This document shows positions 7,181 to 10,027 of a stretch of DNA of 10,027 nucleotides, piece after piece. A program made the position numbers and the translations under genes. This DNA is from Temnopleurus reevesii. Its lineage: Eukaryota > Echinodermata > Echinoidea > Temnopleuroida > Temnopleuridae. The stretch covers positions 51,580-61,606 of the forward strand of contig BQKZ01005059.1 in NCBI GenBank assembly GCA_036244855.1. The letters run 5' to 3'. The notes below the pieces were generated by a model. The model was given only the letters and a program-made list of their open reading frames with translations. It did not search any database and was not told the DNA's origin. Within the stretch, counting starts at the first letter, position 1, and every line of letters starts with the position of its first letter.

Positions 7181-7273
7181 ATTCAATATTAGCCAGGTGA
7201 CCCCTTTACATTCTGTGCATAGGGACTGTAGAATAAGTTCAATTTACACACTAGGCAAAACAAGTACAGTGCA

Positions 7274-7393
7274 AGAAAGAAATCTTTTGGTACCTTCTAT
7301 TTAAAAGCTTAGAGCAGTGGATGCAGCCCATTGATTTGTCTATGATCCTTTTGTTCTAAGCTTTATAGTGATAACAGGTAAGCCAAGAATTCT
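7274..7393. repeat. Module pair in unit 2 (reversed then forward)
   Basis: AGAAAGAAATCTTTTGGTACC near 7274 matches the reversed module at 6353. CTTTATAGTGATAACAGGTA at 7361-7380 is identical to 6451-6470. The reversed copy has lost most of its second half. The pair can form an imperfect hairpin, as in unit 1. Confidence 0.7.
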
Positions 7394-7574
7394 ATTCTGC
7401 ATGTGTGACTGATGCCTGACTCAGGAAGGTGTGGGCCGGGTGAGTCGGAAATGGAGTTGAATTTCTGAAATTGGTTTAATGTGTCCTTGTAATATTATCA
7501 CATACATGTACTCAATGGGCACTCTTTGGCCTCATAGTAGCTTGAATATATCTAGTAATTAGGTTTATTTACAC

Positions 7575-7906
7575 CATAGAGTCAAAGGAAAAGGAAATAT
7601 TTGTGGATCTTCATTTAATAGTTGCCTTGCTGTAATTGTAAATGATTTATCAATGAACATTTTAAATAAGAATTTTCATCTCCAAATTTAGCAGTGTCTT
7701 CATACACTGTAGAGTGTCTTCAATGCTGGAGAATTACCCTGCCAGTTATACCCAATATTTGAAATGTGATCCCAAACGTAATGCCATATTTTCGCAAATG
7801 GGTTGTTCCTCACAAAAAAATTGTCACTATGTATTGCTGATTCATATACGTTTGAACACAAGTACAAAAGCAAAATAACCTGCTAAAGTTTCAAACTGAT
7901 CCCAAA
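7575..7906. other. Gene-free stretch, nothing identified
   Basis: This is AT-rich unique DNA after the duplication. No open frame, RNA gene or strong repeat was found. Confidence 0.5.
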
Positions 7907-7954
7907 ATACAAAAATATCTGCATACAAAAATATCTGCATTCAAGAATATTTGC
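7907..7954. repeat. Three 16-bp tandem repeats
   Basis: ATACAAAAATATCTGC occurs at 7907-7922 and 7923-7938, and a third copy (7939-7954) differs at three positions. This is a short minisatellite-like array. Confidence 0.9.
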
Positions 7955-8016
7955 TAACATTACAGTAATACTGGTAAACTGCAAGTCCAACCATGGACTT
8001 GTATACAAACATCTTA

Positions 8017-8274
8017 CAAGATTTGAAAGCGAAGTCTCGCTAATGTGTGAAAGNTTTCGTTAATTCCGCTGTAATTTCCTCCATCTGCTTGCCTGCCCTT
8101 TCGCCACTTACGCAGCATCGATAAGACGGTCATTTTCCCTAATCGGCTGTGGACGTACACAAATATACACACACACTGTGCGGTGTAAAAATAGCCTTGG
8201 AAATTACAACAGGAAACGCTCGAAAGGGAACTTCTCCAAGGGTTATTTGGACTACGTGTAGATCGGTCATCAGC
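8017..8274 (-). other. 86-codon open frame across an N, GC-richer segment
   Basis: On the minus strand one frame is free of stops from after TAG (complement of 8275-8277) to TAA (complement of 8014-8016). It contains an ATG at the complement of 8131-8133, giving 39 residues starting MTVLSMLRKWRKGRQADGG. The N at 8054 falls inside it and makes one codon ambiguous. The DNA here is GC- and CpG-richer than its surroundings, which could mean an exon, a regulatory element or another transposon core. I do not recognise the peptide. An open frame of this size is within chance expectation for a 10-kb window, and no clear splice sites were found. Confidence 0.12.
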
Positions 8275-8322
8275 CTATGAAGGAACATGCTAAATATCTT
8301 GTTTTTCTTCTCTGACAAAGTG

Positions 8323-8420
8323 CGAATTTACTCCTTGGCTTCGAATCAATTGGCTTGATTTATTTGGATTACAAATTTACTCATAGGCGTCAAAACAACT
8401 GGCAAGAATTCTTTGGAATA
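8323..8420. repeat. Diverged 49-bp tandem duplication
   Basis: Bases 8323-8371 and 8372-8420 align without gaps, sharing AATTTACTC, GGC-TC, CAA-TGGC and TTTGGA-TA blocks, with roughly two thirds to three quarters of positions identical. The following 45 bases may be a third, more decayed copy. The function is unknown. Confidence 0.55.
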
Positions 8421-8700
8421 TTACTTTTTGCAGGAATAGATCGAACTGAATTCTTATTCCATTGGTTTAGTGTCTTTGTTGGAGTCTATGCATCATTCAT
8501 TCATTTGTGCATCATATCTTTATAAAGAGTGCTAATTTTGTGTACATAGACATCGGACACCATGCTAACATAGTGGGATACAGGATTTTAACTTGGCAAT
8601 GCTAGCAGGAAACACACTACAAGTAACAATCTCATGTGGATTTGTTATTGTTGCCAATTTGAATATACGCACTGATTTGTGACGGGATCTTTTTCACTGG

Positions 8701-8729
8701 GATACATTCATGTACAGATCAATGAGGAT
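8701..8729. repeat. 29-bp direct repeat, copy 1
   Basis: This is identical to 9774-9802 in the same orientation. Weaker similarity extends on both sides (ACGGGATCTTTTTC against ACAGGATTTTTTTTG before it, and a TTATGTA-like end after it). It is likely part of an older dispersed repeat of about 60 bp. Confidence 0.85.
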
Positions 8730-8775
8730 GTGAGTGAATAAATGTAAACATTTGATACCCAGACCTCATGTTTGT

Positions 8776-8782
8776 AGCACTT
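8776..8782. repeat. Left AGCACTT target-site duplication
   Basis: AGCACTT directly precedes the transposon at 8783-9339 and is repeated exactly at its other end. Confidence 0.65.
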
Positions 8783-9339
8783 GTGACGACCTTATTCCGC
8801 AACTCGGTCTTAAAGTGTAACTTCACTCCTAGGCTACTGAAAAAAAGTTACATCTCGTGTAGACATCGCATAGATACACACAACTCGTCATGAAGCGTAT
8901 GCGAGGCACCGTTCGTAGCGATGCTGTGCTGCAGCTCGGCCGACTGAAACGGCTGACAGCTTACTCAATTACCGCTACTATTTATGCAGTATTTCGGGAT
9001 GAAAAATCAAGGAATACCCCCCCCCCCACGCCAACCGCGTGGACTGGTATAATTAACAGTACAAACCACAACAGTCTGTCCTTCATTGTGCATGTAGTAC
9101 TGATGTCTTCGATATTTTAAATGTCACAAATGGAGTAGTATGATGTCTTGTTTTACTTGTGTAATGTGTAGCCGCGTACGGACCTCGATATCGCTGAGAA
9201 AACCTCACGCTCGCATATCAATGTATGCATATGTTGTGTGTATGTATACAATGCACGCAATCCGCAATACGAACCCTTTTTTCAGTAGCCTAGGAGTGAA
9301 GTTACACTTTAAGACCGAGTTGCGGAATAAGGTCGGAAC
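8783..9339. mobile_element. 557-bp non-autonomous DNA transposon with 59-bp perfect TIRs
   Basis: Positions 8787-8845 and 9277-9335 are exact reverse complements (59 bp, starting CGACCTTATTCCGC and ending CTACTGAAAAAA). Four more bases on each side match at two positions and bring the ends flush with AGCACTT at 8776-8782 and 9340-9346, a 7-bp direct repeat expected of a cut-and-paste insertion. The core (8846-9276) is CpG-rich at first, then has 11 C at 9017-9027. Frames of 76 codons (8890-9120, + strand, starting MKRMRGTVRSDAVLQLGRL) and 72 codons (9140-9358) show no transposase motifs that I can recognise, and the second runs through the right TIR and out of the element. So it needs a transposase from elsewhere. 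The superfamily is not assigned: 7 bp is unusual, and hAT and P elements make 8. Confidence 0.85.
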
Positions 9340-9346
9340 AGCACTT
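9340..9346. repeat. Right AGCACTT target-site duplication
   Basis: This is an exact copy of the heptamer at 8776-8782, placed immediately after the right terminal inverted repeat. Confidence 0.65.
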
Positions 9347-9372
9347 CCACTGACTTGAAATCATATTACCTT

Positions 9373-9383
9373 CCCCCCCCCCC
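9373..9383. repeat. C11 homopolymer
   Basis: Eleven C follow TT in a pyrimidine-rich tract just outside the transposon. Its length is likely variable and unreliable in assembly. Confidence 0.9.
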
Positions 9384-9464
9384 TCCATCCACTCAAAATG
9401 CGTACATTTTTAGTGCGTCGTTAGGAGGTAGCTTTCACATGCTCTCACTTTTTTTTTAAATTTC

Positions 9465-9520
9465 TAGTGCGTCTAGAAGTGTTGCATTAGACGCTATAGA
9501 AATATTACTATTATTATTTT
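9465..9520 (+). mobile_element. Second retroposon 3' end with degenerate (ATT)n tail
   Basis: TAGTGCGTCTAGAAGTGTTG, then TTAGACGCTATAGAAATATT, then a decayed ATT run (9504-9519) resemble the GCGCTATA-(ATT)n ends of short retroposons in marine invertebrates, by recollection. The GCGTCTA/TAGACGC pair can form a small stem just before the tail. The left border is unknown; a second AGTGCGTC lies at about 9412. The body differs from the repeat at 1150-1273, so it is probably another family or subfamily. Confidence 0.4.
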
Positions 9521-9773
9521 TTACACCTTTAAATTAAAATCTTGCTTGAATGTGCGGGCATCTAACATCACTAGTTTTAGGGGCAGGCCCTTTATTTTTT
9601 GTTCACATTTTTAGGGCATCTAGGCAAAAGCTCTAAAATACAGAGAGGCACAGCACAAAAGCAAACCCTTAAAGACGGACATCACAGCAATAAAAAAATA
9701 GATATGTAGATTTGATATTGGTGCCATTTTAAAGAAATTCACATATTTTTAACAGGATTTTTTTTGTTACTGT
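9521..9773. other. Gene-free stretch
   Basis: AT-rich, with no supported frame, repeat or RNA gene. Confidence 0.5.
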
Positions 9774-9802
9774 GATACATTCATGTACAGATCAATGAGG
9801 AT
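9774..9802. repeat. 29-bp direct repeat, copy 2
   Basis: This is identical to 8701-8729. The two copies lie 1073 bases apart on either side of the transposon at 8783-9339, but neither is adjacent to its ends, so they are not its target-site duplication. Confidence 0.85.
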
Positions 9803-10027
9803 TTGATTTATGTAGATACTGCATAGCTTATTCTGGCCATTATTTGTTTGTTTTAAAATTCTTTTCCAGGAGTCACTCTCATACTGATTGACCATTAATT
9901 TTTTTGTGAGCATTTGCGATATTTTCAAAGTTAGCCATAAATTTGAATAATTCATGGTCCGCAAGTTGCAAATAGTCTAAGTTTTTAACTTCCCAATTCA
10001 GATTTTGCATGAGTGGGACTGATGCTA
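9803..10027. other. Gene-free end of window
   Basis: A minus-strand frame at 9767-9964 (62 residues from an ATG at the complement of 9953-9955) is Lys-, Asn- and Ile-rich and ends inside the 29-bp repeat. No family is recognisable. Nothing else is supported. Confidence 0.4.

Larger units (their letters stand above)
6670..7574. repeat. Tandem segmental duplication, unit 2 (905 bp)
   Basis: It has block A (6670-6934), a segment not matched in unit 1 (6935 to about 7180), one GCCAGGTGACCCC motif (7192), a reversed module (about 7274-7303), a forward module (7356-7393) and block D (7401-7574). It is colinear with unit 1 but simpler in the middle. No gene was recognised. Confidence 0.85.
8421..8782. 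other. Gene-free stretch
   Basis: Apart from the dispersed 29-bp repeat at 8701-8729 and the AGCACTT target copy at 8776-8782, nothing can be supported here. Confidence 0.5.

Noticed and set aside
9140..9358. 72-codon + strand frame
   Set aside because: It reads through the right terminal inverted repeat and past the transposon end, which a real element gene would not normally do.
1..10027. CRISPR arrays, operons, tRNA or rRNA genes, known transposase or reverse transcriptase
   Set aside because: I looked for regularly spaced repeats, cloverleaf arms and T-loop motifs, and long frames with catalytic motifs, and saw none. The sequence looks eukaryotic and non-coding.

Overview
The window looks like non-coding DNA from an animal nuclear genome, most likely an echinoderm of the sea urchin type. 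It is AT-rich and has no long reading frame. It contains two (ATT)n-tailed short repeats with GCGC-containing bodies, many short inverted-repeat (foldback) elements, homopolymer runs and two single N bases typical of a draft assembly. The echinoid guess rests on the general look of these repeats, recalled without a database search. No bacterial gene organisation, rRNA or tRNA was recognised.

Layout. Positions 1-111 read like the end of an intron. A possible last coding exon follows (112-181, stop at 179-181), then a T-rich possible 3' UTR and the first AATAAA after the stop (1078-1083), with T- and G-rich sequence downstream. This is the only candidate host-gene piece and it is weak. From about 1150 the window is a chain of repeats: an (ATT)n-tailed retroposon end (1150-1273), a perfect 17-bp palindrome (1437-1476), a foldback element with a 127-bp internal tandem duplication (1517-1790), a 130-bp foldback flanked by TTA (2380-2509), two direct copies of a roughly 275-bp sequence (2863-3137 and 3239-3511), a 159-bp foldback with a perfect 23-bp inner stem (3799-3957), a 185-bp foldback (4523-4707), and a 241-bp three-armed foldback flanked by AAT (4883-5123).

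Positions 5585-7574 form a two-copy tandem duplication with units of 1085 and 905 bp. The first 265 bp of the units differ at 9 sites, and a 103-bp block near their ends is identical. The middle is built from short modules alternating in orientation. An N sits exactly at the junction (6669), so the duplication may be real or may be two haplotypes joined in assembly.

Positions 7575-8782 hold small tandem repeats and one GC-richer segment with an 86-codon open frame on the minus strand. The clearest mobile element is at 8783-9339: it has 59-bp perfect terminal inverted repeats, is flanked by a 7-bp direct repeat AGCACTT, and carries a CpG-rich core but no transposase. A second (ATT)-tailed repeat end lies near 9465-9520, and the rest is unassigned.

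No set of genes working together can be described here. The story of the window is repeated insertion and local duplication of short non-autonomous elements, possibly beyond the 3' end of one gene.
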